Shown here piece after piece: positions 5,845 to 6,328 of a DNA stretch of 6,328 nt (position 1 is the first letter of the stretch; each line of letters starts with the position of its first letter). This DNA comes from Planctomycetota bacterium (lineage in GTDB: Bacteria > Planctomycetota > Phycisphaerae > UBA1845): contig JADFIX010000257.1 of assembly GCA_022566435.1 (NCBI GenBank), forward strand, positions 1-6,328, given 5' to 3'. The position numbers were made by a program, and so were the translations under genes. The notes beneath the pieces were generated by a model. That model was not told where the DNA came from, made no database searches, and saw only the letters and a program-made list of their open reading frames with translations.

Positions 5845-6207
5845 GGTGAACCATCTTACAACCCATTCAGCGTAAGACAAATCCGCGATTCTGGCCGGCA
5901 GTTGTGGCGCGACTTGAAGAAGGCGATTTCGGTTGCGAGTCCGCCGTCCCGCGCGCGCCCATGGGATGCGGTATCTCGGCGGGGACTGCACGTCCAACAT
6001 CTTCGCGAAGCAAGGACTCTTCGGGGGTGCTCGACCAGGGGTGGTGGGAAGGTCGCAAATTCCGGCCCTGTGCGGAGACTTCGGGTTGGCGATACCCAAC
6101 ACGGTGGGGGCGGTGCCGACGGTGTACCCGAAGGACTCACCCTCGCGGAAAAAGTGGACCCGCATGTGGCCGCACTCGGTGACCAGCTCATCGCAAAGGG
6201 CGGACGA
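5845..6207. other. Stop-poor GC-rich stretch with no assignable gene
   Basis: From 5918 to 6136 none of the six frames contains a stop codon, so open frames here are poor evidence of genes. The plus frame 5904-6182 and three minus frames are all open together and all have Arg/Pro/Gly-rich translations without known motifs. CCCATGGG at 5958-5965 is a short perfect palindrome. The block may be repeat-derived or a gene remnant; I cannot tell which. Confidence 0.45.
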
Positions 6208-6328
6208 ATGGATCTGCTCGCGTGGTCGGGCCGCACGCTCGTGCCGGAGGACTATGTGGGGGTGTTACGTTCCAGTGCCGGCGTGCGGGCCGGGTATGCC
6301 GGAAACGACGTGGATCGTTGCCGATTCC
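6208..6328 (+). CDS. Possible start of a gene running off the right edge
   Basis: ATG at 6208 follows AAAGGG (6195-6200) with a 7-base spacer, a good ribosome binding site. The 40 codons to the edge begin MDLLAWSGRTLVPEDYVGVL. They use many G-first codons (GAT, GCG, GGC, GTG, GAG, GAC), as real genes tend to. The same frame is open upstream to 5809 with no ATG, so the true start could lie earlier at a GTG, or this could be part of the stop-poor block to its left. I recognise no family. Truncated by the window end. Confidence 0.35.
   Translation, partial: MDLLAWSGRTLVPEDYVGVLRSSAGVRAGYAGNDVDRCRF

Noticed and set aside
5904..6182. 92-codon plus-strand frame
   Set aside because: It lies in the stretch that is open in all six frames, and it is Arg/Ser/Gly-rich without any recognisable motif or good start signal.

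Overview
The window most likely comes from a Planctomycetota bacterium with a GC-rich genome. The main reason is the large minus-strand gene at 2110-4014. It encodes a secreted protein made of YWTD beta-propeller repeats and ending in a dockerin-like pair of EF-hand loops, a layout typical of planctomycete exported proteins. This is inference from protein style; no rRNA or other marker gene is present.

Layout. Positions 1-721 hold no gene I can support, but they carry a dense set of palindromic repeats. Two diverged composite units (193-287 and 324-432) face each other, each with a GTAG-footed hairpin like those of REP elements, and a separate 66-bp palindrome follows at 481-546. A plus-strand DinB-fold gene (722-1243) has an excellent ribosome binding site. 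A second, unrelated-looking DinB-fold gene lies convergent to it on the minus strand (1467-1946). Another GTAG-containing palindromic element (1984-2077) separates that gene from the YWTD/dockerin gene. The YWTD gene starts just after a plausible promoter, and a 310-base gap follows up to the end of an EgtB/SenA-type nonheme iron enzyme gene (4325-5671, minus). That gene overlaps by ATGA with a possible 58-residue CxxC protein (5668-5844, minus). From about 5850 to the end the DNA is GC-rich and unassigned. It includes a stretch with no stop codon in any of the six frames, and possibly the beginning of a gene leaving the right edge.

How the genes relate. Three DinB-fold units lie within about 5 kb: two stand-alone proteins and the N-terminal domain of the EgtB/SenA-like enzyme. 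That enzyme should join a thiol or selenol donor to a (trimethyl)histidine in ergothioneine- or selenoneine-type synthesis, but none of its usual partners (EgtD, EgtC, SenB, SenC) is in the window. The YWTD protein is probably exported and unrelated in function. Apart from the ATGA junction no operon is visible, and much of the intergenic DNA is repeat-derived.
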